Of a stretch of DNA of 64,000 nucleotides, positions 54,621 to 63,069 are shown in pieces. The stretch is taken from contig NZ_OU745390.1 in NCBI RefSeq assembly GCF_916618955.1, forward strand, positions 1,922,001-1,986,000, written 5' to 3'. The notes under the pieces are model-generated. The model was not told the origin of the DNA and did not search any database. It saw only the letters and a list, made by a program, of their open reading frames with translations. The DNA comes from Pseudomonas sp. Marseille-Q3773. Its GTDB lineage: Bacteria; Pseudomonadota; Gammaproteobacteria; Pseudomonadales; Pseudomonadaceae. A program made the position numbers and the translations under genes. Within the stretch, counting starts at the first letter, position 1. The number at the start of each line of letters is the position of its first letter.

Positions 54621-55535
54621 TCAGTAGTCGAAGCGGTCCACTGCGCGCCGGCGCTCGTTGTCATCGCGCCGGTCATAGATGGCCGTGGTCTGGATATTGG
54701 CGTGGTGCGCCAGCTTCTGCGCGATCGACAGGTCGTGCTCTTCGATCACCCGGGTAATGAATGCCCGGCGGAAGTCATGTGGCATGATCTTCACCCCAAC
54801 CTGGGCACCGCGCTGGCGGGCGATGTAATAGATGGCGTGCTTGGTGATACGCGCCCGGGTGATGTGGCTGCCACGGCGGATGCGGTTGAACAGGAACGGG
54901 TCGTCCTCGGCGCCTGCCGGCAGGTCCTGGCGGCGCAGGTCGAGCCACGCCTGCAACTTCTCGAACGCCCAGGGCGGCGCGTACTTGATTAGCTGGCGAT
55001 TGCCCTTGCCCAACACCTGCAGGCTACGCGCCTCGAAGTCGACCTGGCCGAGGTCGATGTCCACCGATTCGGACTTGCGCATGCCGGTACCATAAAGCAA
55101 GGCGATGATCGCCGCATCGCGCACGCCCTGTGGCCGAGGGTCGGCCGCACACACATCCATAAGCTCGCGAATCAGGCTACGCCGCAGGTTGCGCCCCGGT
55201 GGCAGGCGGCTGCCACCGTCCGGCTTGACCTCGCGAATGCGCAGCAACTGTTCATGTTCGATCAGCCCCTGGCGCCAGGCTTCGTTCACCACCCCGCGAA
55301 TGGCATTGACGTACAGCGACGAGCTGTTGGGCGCGTAACCATCGGCGCGCAAGGCCGCGACCAGGGCGATCACATGGCCGGGCTCGAGCCGGTGCCAGGG
55401 CACATCGACGATATTGCAATCGACAAAACCCAGCCGATCGGCGGCGTCCTGGAGAATGTAGCGCATGGTTTGCTGGCTGGATGGGGCCAGGCGGGCCATG
55501 TACTGCAGCAGCGGATTTTTCGAGAGATCGGACAA
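54621..55535 (-). CDS. Tyrosine site-specific recombinase
   Basis: 304 residues from a TTG start at 55535, chosen because AGGA lies 8 bp upstream and it gives MSDLSKNPLLQ; an ATG at 55499 is the alternative. The catalytic set is complete: Arg153 (YGTGMRKSE), Lys177, His253 and Arg256 (PHDFRR), His 277/278 (AHHANI) and Tyr287 (AIYDRR). XerC/D-like, without other mobile-element genes, repeats or att-like duplications nearby. Its target site is unknown. Confidence 0.9.
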   Translation of the reverse strand: MSDLSKNPLLQYMARLAPSSQQTMRYILQDAADRLGFVDCNIVDVPWHRLEPGHVIALVAALRADGYAPNSSSLYVNAIRGVVNEAWRQGLIEHEQLLRIREVKPDGGSRLPPGRNLRRSLIRELMDVCAADPRPQGVRDAAIIALLYGTGMRKSESVDIDLGQVDFEARSLQVLGKGNRQLIKYAPPWAFEKLQAWLDLRRQDLPAGAEDDPFLFNRIRRGSHITRARITKHAIYYIARQRGAQVGVKIMPHDFRRAFITRVIEEHDLSIAQKLAHHANIQTTAIYDRRDDNERRRAVDRFDY

Positions 55536-55668
55536 AACGTGAATCCTGTAGCGAAGCGTCGGCAACGGCGGACCGCGCCCGCCCCTGAAGCAAGCCAAAA
55601 CGACAGATATACGAGGCGACATGATAGCGCCGTAGACATCTCATGGTCAGCCAGAGAAAGTGCCATCA

Positions 55669-55683
55669 CCTTGATATACAAGG
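55669..55683. promoter_or_regulatory. 15-bp inverted repeat upstream of the recombinase gene
   Basis: CCTTG-ATATA-CAAGG is a perfect dyad with AT-rich centre, 134 bp upstream of the recombinase start. Between it and the gene a possible -10 (TATCAT on the minus strand) is seen. Role unknown. Confidence 0.35.
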
Positions 55684-55770
55684 AGTTTGCAGCCGGCACG
55701 GATCGTGATCTTACCGCAAATGCAGCCTCCTGGCCGAACCAACCGGGCTGCCAAGGCAGTGGCATGCGGG

Positions 55771-58044
55771 TCAACCAGCACCCAGTTGCTCGGCCACTGG
55801 CCACCACCCAGGGAACATCTGCTGTACCCGGGGCTCGGCGAAACGTTCGTCGATCAGCACCAGCACGCCCCGGTCCTGGTCACCGCGGATAACCCGGCCC
55901 GCCGCCTGAATCACCTTGCGTACGCCCGGGTAGAGATAGGCGTAATCAAAGCCCGCACCGAACTGCCGCCCCAGGCGCTGCTTGAACTGTTCATTGACCG
56001 GGTTTACCTGCGGCAGCCCGAGCGTGGCGACGAACGCGCCGATCAGCCGCGTGCCGGGCAGATCCACGCCCTCGCCGAAGGCACCACCGAGGACGGCAAA
56101 ACCGACGCCACGGCCATCCGCTACGAAACGGTCGAGAAAGCCCTGGCGGGCGGCTTCGTCCATACCGGGTTGCTGGCACCACAGGGGAATGCTCGCATGC
56201 TGCTCGGCCAGCAGTGCGGCCACCTGCTGCAAGTACTCGAAACTGCTGAAGAACGCCAGGTAGTTACCGGGCATTCGCGCATACTGCTCGGCAATCAGCT
56301 CGACGATCGGCGCCAGCGACGCCTGGCGTTGCTGGTAGCGGGTGGACACCTGGCTGGCGATGCGGACTTGCAGCTGTTCGGCGCGGAACGGCGCCGCCAC
56401 TTCCAGCCAGGCAGTATCCGTCGGCATGCCCAGCAGGTCGCTGTAGAAACGCCGCGGGCTCAGCGTGGCGGAAAACAGCGTCACGCTGCGCGCCGCCTGC
56501 ATGCGCGGGGCCAAAAGGCGCGCCGGGTTGACGTTGCGCAGGCTCAGGCTGGCCAGCCGCCGCTTGCGCGGGCCCTGGCGTTGGCTGATGTCGAAGAGGA
56601 AGTGCTCATCGAACAGTTCGGCGACCCGGCTGAACTGCAAGGCCTGGTAAAAGAACTGCAGTACCTGCGGATCGACTTGCGCAGGCGCCTGATTCATCTG
56701 CTCCTGGATCAGCCCGATGCACTGCTGCAGCGCGCGCAACAGGCCTTCCGGAAGCGCCTCGCTGGCCTGGTACGGCGCGCGCTGCGCCTTGTACAGCGCA
56801 TTCCACTGCCGGTTCAAGCGGTCCAGCGCACTGACCAGCCCAGGCGGCTTGCTCTGACGCAGTGCCAGCAACTGGCCTTGGTCGAGGCTGGCGCTGTACA
56901 TGCCGCGCCCGCGTTCGACCAGGTTGTGCGCCTCGTCCACCAGCACTGCTACGCGCCACTGGTTGGCCTGGGTCAGGCCGAACAGCAAGGCGTGGGCATC
57001 GAAGTAATAGTTGTAGTCCGCCACCAGCACGTCGACCCAGCGCGCCATTTCCTGGCCCAGGTAGTACGGGCACACCTGGTGCGCCAGGGCCACGCCACGC
57101 AGCCGTGCGCGGTCGAGCAACGGCAACGCGGCCGCTGCTTCGCGGGCGGCGGGCAGGCGGTCGTAGAAGCCCGCCGCCAACGGGCAGGACTCGCCGTGGC
57201 AGGCCTTTTCCGGGTATTCGCAGGCCTTGTCGCGGGCGATCAGCTCCAGCGTGCGCAGGGCCGGTTGCGGCGTGGCATCGGTGATCTGCTGCAGAGCATC
57301 GAGGGCCAGGGCCCGGCCCGGCGTCTTGGCGGTGAGGAAAAACAGCTTGTCCAGTTGCTGCGGCGCCATGGCCTTGAGCAGTGGGAACAAGGTGCCGAGG
57401 GTCTTGCCGATGCCGGTGCTGGCCTGGGCCATCAGGCAACGGCCAGTGCTCACCGCCTTGTACAAAGTTTCTGCCAGTTGGCGCTGGCCCTGACGAAACG
57501 CCGGATACGGGAAGCCGAGCGCCTGCAGGCCCTGGTTACGCTCGGCCAGGCGCTGCTCCTGCCGTTGCGCCCAGACCAGGAAGCGTTGGCACTGGGTTTC
57601 GAAGAACGCTTGCAGTTCGGCGGCGCTGCAGTGCTCGCTGATCAGCGTCTGGCCGTCGGTGTCCACGTTCAGGTATACCAGTGCCACCTCGATGGCCGGC
57701 AGCTGCCGTGCCTGGCACATCAACCAGCCATAGACCTTGGCCTGCGCCCAGTGCAACTGGCGATGGTTGGCCGGCTGGCGCGCCAGGTCGCCACGGTGGG
57801 TCTTGATCTCTTCGAGGCGATTGCTGGCAGGGTCATACCCATCGGCGCGGCCACGTACCTTCAGGGTTTCGAACTGCCCTTCCAGGGCGATTTCCGACTC
57901 GTAGCCTGCAGCGCGCCGTGCCACAACCCGCCGATGCCCCTCGATCCCCTCCTGGGCGCTGGGCGATGGTGTGAAGCGCAGGTCCAGGTCGCCGACCTTG
58001 GCGCTGAATTCGCACAAGGCGCGCACTGCCACGCTGTAGCTCAC
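55771..58044 (-). CDS. XPD/DinG-type helicase fused to a Cas4-like nuclease domain
   Basis: 757 residues from a GTG start that overlaps the stop of the FAN1 gene (GTGA). The N-terminal PD-(D/E)xK nuclease region is at about 50-100 (RADGYD, then LEEIKTH with Asp68, Glu78/79, Lys81). The helicase follows: Walker A ASTGIGKT (209-215), iron-sulfur cluster cysteines 275, 282, 287 and 325, DEAH at 370-373, and motif VI QAAGRVIRG near the end. It would unwind and cut damaged DNA with 5'-3' polarity (family knowledge). Coupled to FAN1, hence a repair pair. Confidence 0.93.
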   Translation of the reverse strand: MSYSVAVRALCEFSAKVGDLDLRFTPSPSAQEGIEGHRRVVARRAAGYESEIALEGQFETLKVRGRADGYDPASNRLEEIKTHRGDLARQPANHRQLHWAQAKVYGWLMCQARQLPAIEVALVYLNVDTDGQTLISEHCSAAELQAFFETQCQRFLVWAQRQEQRLAERNQGLQALGFPYPAFRQGQRQLAETLYKAVSTGRCLMAQASTGIGKTLGTLFPLLKAMAPQQLDKLFFLTAKTPGRALALDALQQITDATPQPALRTLELIARDKACEYPEKACHGESCPLAAGFYDRLPAAREAAAALPLLDRARLRGVALAHQVCPYYLGQEMARWVDVLVADYNYYFDAHALLFGLTQANQWRVAVLVDEAHNLVERGRGMYSASLDQGQLLALRQSKPPGLVSALDRLNRQWNALYKAQRAPYQASEALPEGLLRALQQCIGLIQEQMNQAPAQVDPQVLQFFYQALQFSRVAELFDEHFLFDISQRQGPRKRRLASLSLRNVNPARLLAPRMQAARSVTLFSATLSPRRFYSDLLGMPTDTAWLEVAAPFRAEQLQVRIASQVSTRYQQRQASLAPIVELIAEQYARMPGNYLAFFSSFEYLQQVAALLAEQHASIPLWCQQPGMDEAARQGFLDRFVADGRGVGFAVLGGAFGEGVDLPGTRLIGAFVATLGLPQVNPVNEQFKQRLGRQFGAGFDYAYLYPGVRKVIQAAGRVIRGDQDRGVLVLIDERFAEPRVQQMFPGWWPVAEQLGAG

Positions 58045-59690
58045 GGCGTATCGCTCCAGCGCACATGGCACACCGCGACAGGCAGACCGTGGGCCCGGCA
58101 GAACGCCAGCCAGCGCAGCTGGTTGTCCTGCAAGCGGTCGCCGGGCCCCTTGACCTCGACCATGCGGTAGCGGCCCTGCCCGGGCCAGAACTGGATCAGG
58201 TCGGGCATGCCGGCGCGGTTGTTACGGATGTCCTGCAACAGGCGCAGGAAACACTGCTTCAGATGCGCCGCGGGCAGGCAGGCCAGCGCCTGTTCAAGCA
58301 GCGTCTCGCTGAGCATGGACCAGAACACGAAGGGCGACTGCAGGCCTTGCTTGGCGGCGTAGCAGTCGAGAATGGCCTGGTGATGGCTACCGTCGTCAAG
58401 ACGCCCCAGGCAACGTTCGAACAGTGCGCTGCGCCGTTGCTGGAAGCCGCTGTCATGCAGGTCCTGGGGCGCAGCCTGGAACGGGTGGAAGAACGCGCCA
58501 GGCACCGGGGCGAAGATTGCCTCCCAGCACAGCAGGCCGAACAGGCTGTTGAACAGTGTGTTCTCCACGTAATGCACCGGCCCGTCGTCCTCGGCCAGGT
58601 GCTGGCGCACGGCCTCCTCCACCCCCAGTGCGGCGTGTTCGCGCGGCAGTTCCAGCTCGATCAGTTCCAGGGCGGCCTTACGCTGGCGCGGTTGTGGCGG
58701 GCCGCCGAGCTTGCGGGCCAGGCGGGGCAACATGCGCTCCAGCGCCTGCACCTCCAGTGCGTTGGCCGGTGTCGCCGCCATGTGCAGCGCCAGGGCATGC
58801 GCCTCGGGCCACTGCTCGCTGCGCTCCAGCACCCGCACCTGGCGGATGCGCGCCTGGGCATGCTGGCATTGCGCGTAGACAGCCATGGCCTGCGCCCAGT
58901 CGCCCTGACGCTCGCACTGCTGGCCCAGGGCGAATTGCAGGCGCGCATGCCGCCGGGCCAGCCACGGGTTGTCGCTGTGCAGGCCCTGCAGGGCCGTGAG
59001 GATCGCCCCCGGGTGGTCGCCTTGCTCCAGACGCTCTGCGCACTGGTGCAAGGCCATGGCCAGGTCGACCTCGGCGCGTTTCTGCAAGGCTCGCGAATCG
59101 TTGCTGAATGGCACCTGCTCATAGCGCAGCAGGCCCAGGTCGGCGAGGACGAAGTCAGACCAGTCCTGGTAAAGGTTGCCGAAAAACAGCAGACGCACGC
59201 GATCACACAAGGGCTGCTGACACCACTGGAGGATGCGCATGCCACTGTCGGGGAACCACTCGGCCAATGCTCGGGCTTGCAGGCCCAGCGGTTGCAGCTG
59301 TGCCAGCAGGTCATGCTTGGCGGCACGCGGACGGCTCAGGTAGCGGGCAAAACAGCGGGCAAGCTCGTCCTTGCGCAACAGGATGAACAGCTGTTCCAGC
59401 GCCAGTTGCCCGGGCTCCTGCACCCAGCCGAGGGCCAGCAACGGTTGCAGTGCCTGCCACGTGTCGCCGATTTCGGCGTAGTCGAGGCGGTCGCTGCGAA
59501 ACAGCTCGCCCTTGCGCATGACCATGCGCACCATCAGGGCCTGCGCCGGCACGGCCAGCTGGCTGAAGGCGTGGATGAAACCCAGTTCCTGGTCGTCGAG
59601 CAGGTCTGTATAGCGTTGTTCTACCCACTGCATTACCTGGCGGAAGTTGTGCAGGTAGTAGAACGGGTCATCGACGGAATGGGCGATCAC
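58041..59690 (-). CDS. FAN1-like VRR-NUC structure-specific nuclease
   Basis: 549 residues, GTG start (an in-frame TGA just upstream excludes longer starts). An N-terminal helical part (SAP-like) and a TPR-like middle (residues about 190-320) are followed by the C-terminal VRR-NUC domain: PDLIQFWPGQGRYRMVEVKG with the catalytic Asp and EVK at 512-514, then GDRLQDNQLRWL. The Pseudomonas homologue resolves interstrand crosslinks. A LexA box overlaps its promoter, 30 bp upstream. Confidence 0.92.
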   Translation of the reverse strand: MIAHSVDDPFYYLHNFRQVMQWVEQRYTDLLDDQELGFIHAFSQLAVPAQALMVRMVMRKGELFRSDRLDYAEIGDTWQALQPLLALGWVQEPGQLALEQLFILLRKDELARCFARYLSRPRAAKHDLLAQLQPLGLQARALAEWFPDSGMRILQWCQQPLCDRVRLLFFGNLYQDWSDFVLADLGLLRYEQVPFSNDSRALQKRAEVDLAMALHQCAERLEQGDHPGAILTALQGLHSDNPWLARRHARLQFALGQQCERQGDWAQAMAVYAQCQHAQARIRQVRVLERSEQWPEAHALALHMAATPANALEVQALERMLPRLARKLGGPPQPRQRKAALELIELELPREHAALGVEEAVRQHLAEDDGPVHYVENTLFNSLFGLLCWEAIFAPVPGAFFHPFQAAPQDLHDSGFQQRRSALFERCLGRLDDGSHHQAILDCYAAKQGLQSPFVFWSMLSETLLEQALACLPAAHLKQCFLRLLQDIRNNRAGMPDLIQFWPGQGRYRMVEVKGPGDRLQDNQLRWLAFCRAHGLPVAVCHVRWSDTP

Positions 59691-59719
59691 TGGGCTGGGT
59701 CAGGCGGCTGGAATGGATA

Positions 59720-59751
59720 CTGGTTATACATACAGATCAGCTGACTGACAA
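59720..59751 (-). promoter_or_regulatory. Sigma-70 promoter with LexA box before FAN1-helicase
   Basis: Minus strand: -35 TTGTCA (59751-59746), 17-bp spacer, -10 TATAAC (59728-59723). A LexA-type box CTGTATGTATAACCAG (59735-59720) overlaps the -10; it matches the SOS consensus CTG-N10-CAG at 13 of 16 positions. Transcription starts near 59716. Confidence 0.78.
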
Positions 59752-59833
59752 GTGCCATAGGTCGTGCCACGCCCAACCCTCGGCGCGGCGGCTGCGCAAC
59801 GCCCCGCTTTGCTCCATCGTGTTCCCGCAGCCC

Positions 59834-61189
59834 TCAACCGGCCATCCCGGCGGGCCTCCCGCAGCGTAGTTCCAGCGCCTGGGCCAGGCGTTCCACGGCC
59901 TGTTGCAGGGCATCCGCCTGCTCGCCGACCCACGCCAGTGCCAGGTACTGCTGATAGCGCCCCTGCAGGCTGAACTGCTTGCCTGGAAGCGCATGCAGTG
60001 CCGTGCCAGCCAACGCCGCGACAATGCCCTCCCAGATCAGCGGCTGGCGAAAGCGCACCCAGAGCGCCTGCCCGCCTTCGGGCATTTCCAGCACCACGCG
60101 CTGACCGAACTGCAGTTCCAGCGCACGCGCCAGGCATTGCGCGCGCCTTTGCAGGTCCGTTCGCAAGCAGACCAGTTGGGTCTCGACCTCACCCCTGCCC
60201 AGCATCTGGGCAAGCGCCTGCAGGCGCAGTGGCGCAAGCCGGAACCCGCGCTCGGCGAACGCCCCGGCCAGCACGGCCCCCTGCCCCAGTACATAGGCAT
60301 AGGGTGCCTCAGGCCCTATTACAGCCTCGAACCCCCCCATTACCAGCAACCAGCGCGGATCGGCCCAATCGCGCAGGCGCCTGGTCGGCGGCCCGCAGTA
60401 ACAGTGGTCACTGTCCAGATCGTTTTCCAGCAGCCACACCGGGTGCCGGGCCAACAGTTCGCCCAATTGCTGCTGGCAGTGTGGCGTGACCAGACGCCCC
60501 TGTGGCATGCCAAGGCACGACGGCATGACCACCATGCACACTGGCTCGCTTTCCAGCAGCCGGGCCAAGGCACGCAGGTCCGGGTTACCGCGCGGGTCTG
60601 CCGGCACCTCCAGTACCCGCATGCCGGTGCGCTCCAGGGCGCGCAGTACTTGCGGACAGCAGGGCGAGTGGACCAGTACGGTCTTCCCCTGCAAGGCCAG
60701 CGCTGTCAGCAACGTTTCCAGCAGCGCGGGAATATCCGGGGCCAGCTGTACATCCTCGGCACGCCAGTACTGGCCGGAGGAACGGGTATAACGCGCTGCC
60801 AGCGCATTGCGCAGGCGGACGCTGCCGAGTTCTGCCCAGGCCGCGGCACTGTGCGCGCGCTGGCGCGCCAGGCGCCGTTCATGGCTGAACAGGGCACGTT
60901 CGAGCGTTGGCTGCGCCGGCAATGGCACCTGGCGCGGCATGGCCGCTGTTGCACGCGTGGCAGCATCTTGTATGTAGTAGCCGGATCTCGGCAGGCATTG
61001 TACCCGGCCCTCCTCTTCCAGCAGGTTGTAGGCGCTCTGCACGGTGGCCAGCGATACCCTCAGCCGGCGCGACAGCGCGCGCAGCGACGGTAAACGGCAT
61101 GTGCCCGCAGCCGGCGCCTCGTCGATCAGCGCTATCAGGTAACGGTAAACCTTGCGATAGGCAAACTCGCCGCGAACAGCCCGCGCCAT
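59834..61189 (-). CDS. MocR-type GntR regulator with degenerate aminotransferase domain
   Basis: 451 residues. An N-terminal GntR winged helix (about 10-75: YRYLIALIDEAP, then SLRALSRRLRVSLATVQSAYNLLEEEG) is joined to a fold-type-I aminotransferase domain (about 110-440). The PLP region aligns, but the FSK-type motif is FEAVIGPEAPYAY: the lysine is Ala289 and the phosphate-binding Arg is lost. Conserved Asp remains in ENDLDSDHCY. It probably cannot bind PLP as a Schiff base. Its ATG overlaps the upstream gene's stop (TGATG). Confidence 0.88.
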   Translation of the reverse strand: MARAVRGEFAYRKVYRYLIALIDEAPAAGTCRLPSLRALSRRLRVSLATVQSAYNLLEEEGRVQCLPRSGYYIQDAATRATAAMPRQVPLPAQPTLERALFSHERRLARQRAHSAAAWAELGSVRLRNALAARYTRSSGQYWRAEDVQLAPDIPALLETLLTALALQGKTVLVHSPCCPQVLRALERTGMRVLEVPADPRGNPDLRALARLLESEPVCMVVMPSCLGMPQGRLVTPHCQQQLGELLARHPVWLLENDLDSDHCYCGPPTRRLRDWADPRWLLVMGGFEAVIGPEAPYAYVLGQGAVLAGAFAERGFRLAPLRLQALAQMLGRGEVETQLVCLRTDLQRRAQCLARALELQFGQRVVLEMPEGGQALWVRFRQPLIWEGIVAALAGTALHALPGKQFSLQGRYQQYLALAWVGEQADALQQAVERLAQALELRCGRPAGMAG

Positions 61190-62559
61190 CAGGGTTGCCC
61201 CGCCACATGACGCCGCTGCCCTGGCGCGCAGCGCGGCATCCAGCGCAGGTGGATATCGCGTTGCGCCGGGTTGTTCATCAGGCGCCAGGTCGTCAGGCGC
61301 AAGCGCCCGCCATAGATCGCCCGCAGCTGCCCCAGCGGCAGGCCGCTGGTGTTGACCAGCCAGTCCTTGACCGCCTCCGGACAGCTTTTACCCTGCAGGG
61401 CCCGGTGCAGATAGGGCAAGGCCACCAGCATGTCGGCATGCCGGCACTGCAGGAACCGCTCGAGGTTCCTCCCTTGCCTGGCAAACGGCCTGAACAGTAC
61501 GCACACCAGTTGGGTCTGGTTGATACCGTAGGCTTTGCCAAACTGCATCGGCTGCACATCGCCAGGCTTGCCGGCCAGGCGCAGGGCAGGTCGACCGGCC
61601 TGGGGTTCCAGGCTGTGGTCGTACAGTTCGTGCAATTGCAGCAACGCCGACGGCTCGCTGAACGCCGCCAATGGCCAAGCGTCGCGGGCGCCCTCGAAGC
61701 GACAGCCGAGCATCGCGTCGAGCTGTTGCACACCCAGCAGATGTGGCAGCAGGTCATCGATGGCAAACACCCGCACCGGCGCCTCTTCCGTGACAACGCT
61801 TGCGGCCGCTTCGCCCTGCGCGTCCAGCGCCCCGTCGAGGGTGCCTTGCAGCCAGCCCAACCCCTGGGCCAGCGTCGCCAGGCACTGATGCACCTGCTGC
61901 GAACCGTGCGCGCCTGCCAGGCGCAGGCTGCGCCGGGCCCAGGCCAGGTACTTGCGCCGCAGGCGCGCGGGTACAGCGGTGACCAGCACGTCGGCAGGCG
62001 CCTGGTCGCGCAGTGCAAGGCCCACGGCTTCGGCCAGCTCGAGATGCAGGCGGCTACCCAACAGGGCTTCGGGCCTGGCATCGACCAGGTGGCCAAAAAC
62101 CAGCATGGCATCCCGCGCTTGCCGCCAACGTTCGCGTACAACCGCAGGCTGGCAGCTGAACGGCACTACCTCGCGCCCCTCGATCATCTCCAGCTGCACC
62201 CGCTGATCATCCTGCATGAACAGGGCGCTGAAGCAGCGTTCATGGCCTTCGAGCGTAGCGCGGTCCGCACTCGGCAAGCTGACCACCAGCACCCGCAACT
62301 GGAAGGTGACCGGCGCACGCAGGGCAATGCTCAACTGCGCGGCACGCAGCAAGGCCAACAGCCGCGTACTGCGACGGTCGCTGCCCTGCAGCACCAGCAG
62401 GCGGAATGTACCGATGTATTCGGGCCCGCCTGCGGCAACCAGCAACCGTTGTATCAGCAACTGCAAGGAGGCACGCTGGGCCTGGGACATGTGATTCAGC
62501 AAGCGCTCAAGCACTTGCTGGTAGATATAGTGCATTGCCTGGTCGTGAATAGCAGTCAC
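61189..62559 (-). CDS. Unrecognised 456-residue protein coupled to the MocR gene
   Basis: GTG start at 62559 with GAGGTGA upstream. No signal peptide or transmembrane segment. Alternating helical parts and beta-like stretches (GTFRLLVLQGSDRRSTRLLALLRAAQLSIALRAPVTFQLRVLVVSL) do not match a family I know. The ATG of the regulator overlaps its stop, so it is translationally coupled to it. Its start overlaps the stop of a small upstream frame (CCGTGA). Function unknown. Confidence 0.8.
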   Translation of the reverse strand: MTAIHDQAMHYIYQQVLERLLNHMSQAQRASLQLLIQRLLVAAGGPEYIGTFRLLVLQGSDRRSTRLLALLRAAQLSIALRAPVTFQLRVLVVSLPSADRATLEGHERCFSALFMQDDQRVQLEMIEGREVVPFSCQPAVVRERWRQARDAMLVFGHLVDARPEALLGSRLHLELAEAVGLALRDQAPADVLVTAVPARLRRKYLAWARRSLRLAGAHGSQQVHQCLATLAQGLGWLQGTLDGALDAQGEAAASVVTEEAPVRVFAIDDLLPHLLGVQQLDAMLGCRFEGARDAWPLAAFSEPSALLQLHELYDHSLEPQAGRPALRLAGKPGDVQPMQFGKAYGINQTQLVCVLFRPFARQGRNLERFLQCRHADMLVALPYLHRALQGKSCPEAVKDWLVNTSGLPLGQLRAIYGGRLRLTTWRLMNNPAQRDIHLRWMPRCAPGQRRHVAGQP

Positions 62560-62762
62560 GGAATCACCTCATCAACTTCAAGCACCTCAAGCAAGCCGAA
62601 CAGTAAATTGCTCGAGCAAATGCCTCGGCGTTTCCAGAAGAAATTTCCTACAACTAAAAGGAAGTAATGACGTAACCATTCACTGTCGCCAAGCCATCGA
62701 GAAGAAGGCACCAGCGCGCCAGTCCACTGCTGCCAAATACCGCCCTGGCTCGGGCATAGCAC
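62556..62762 (-). CDS. Candidate 68-residue small frame upstream of the unknown gene
   Basis: GTG start after an in-frame TGA, MLCPSQGGIWQQW start, hydrophobic LRHYFLLVVGNFF and Leu-rich end LLEVLEVDEVIP. Its stop overlaps the GTG of the 61189 gene, a sign of coupling. The ribosome-binding site (AAGGAG) is 13 bp away and better placed for another frame. It may also be a remnant split by a frameshift. Confidence 0.4.
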   Translation of the reverse strand: MLCPSQGGIWQQWTGALVPSSRWLGDSEWLRHYFLLVVGNFFWKRRGICSSNLLFGLLEVLEVDEVIP

Positions 62763-62769
62763 TGCTCAT
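62680..62769 (-). CDS. Candidate 29-residue leader peptide
   Basis: ATG with AAGGAG 6 bp upstream, encoding MSSAMPEPGRYLAAVDWRAG and nine more residues. It overlaps the 68-residue frame in another phase. The strong ribosome-binding site makes translation likely. The two frames together could be one ancestral gene broken by a frameshift near TTCTTCTCG. Confidence 0.4.
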   Translation of the reverse strand: MSSAMPEPGRYLAAVDWRAGAFFSMAWRQ

Positions 62770-63021
62770 CCCACGCTCCTTGCGCAAACTATCATCGGGC
62801 CATTATCGAGGGATGCAAAGCGAATAGAAGATACAGATCAGGGTATAAAAACCATTCAGAGAAAACGGAAAAACACATTGACTGCAAGGCAGCGCCAGTT
62901 CAACCCAGAAAACCTGGCAAGATATTTCGACATGCCCGGAGTATTCAGTTTGCAAGTAATCCGATTCGCTGGTTGCTGTAAGTAATTTCTGTTTTTAATA
63001 GTTGAATTATTCTCCAGGCGC
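62770..63021. other. AT-richer intergenic region without recognised gene
   Basis: Low-GC for this window, with A/T runs and no frame with a ribosome-binding site. On the minus strand GATAAT (a -10 like element) occurs in CTCGATAATGG, before the small frames. I see no further feature. Confidence 0.5.
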
Positions 63022-63049
63022 AAAAAAACCCGGGACAACGCCCGGGTTT
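63022..63049 (-). terminator. Intrinsic terminator of the quinone-reductase-like gene
   Basis: AAACCCGGG-ACAACG-CCCGGGTTT with an A7 run to the left; on the minus strand it is a GC stem followed by seven T residues, 20 bp past the stop at 63070. Confidence 0.92.
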
Positions 63050-63069
63050 CCTGACCGTTCGAACAACCC

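Noticed and set aside
55687..58170. 827-codon plus-strand frame over the helicase
   Set aside because: Antisense of a helicase with complete motifs.
58065..59744. 559-codon plus-strand frame over FAN1
   Set aside because: Antisense of the VRR-NUC gene; no recognisable domain.
60907..62667. 586-codon plus-strand frame over the unknown gene and the MocR start
   Set aside because: I prefer the minus strand because of its ribosome-binding site, the TGATG coupling and the clear MocR domain. The plus frame has no start signal and no domain.
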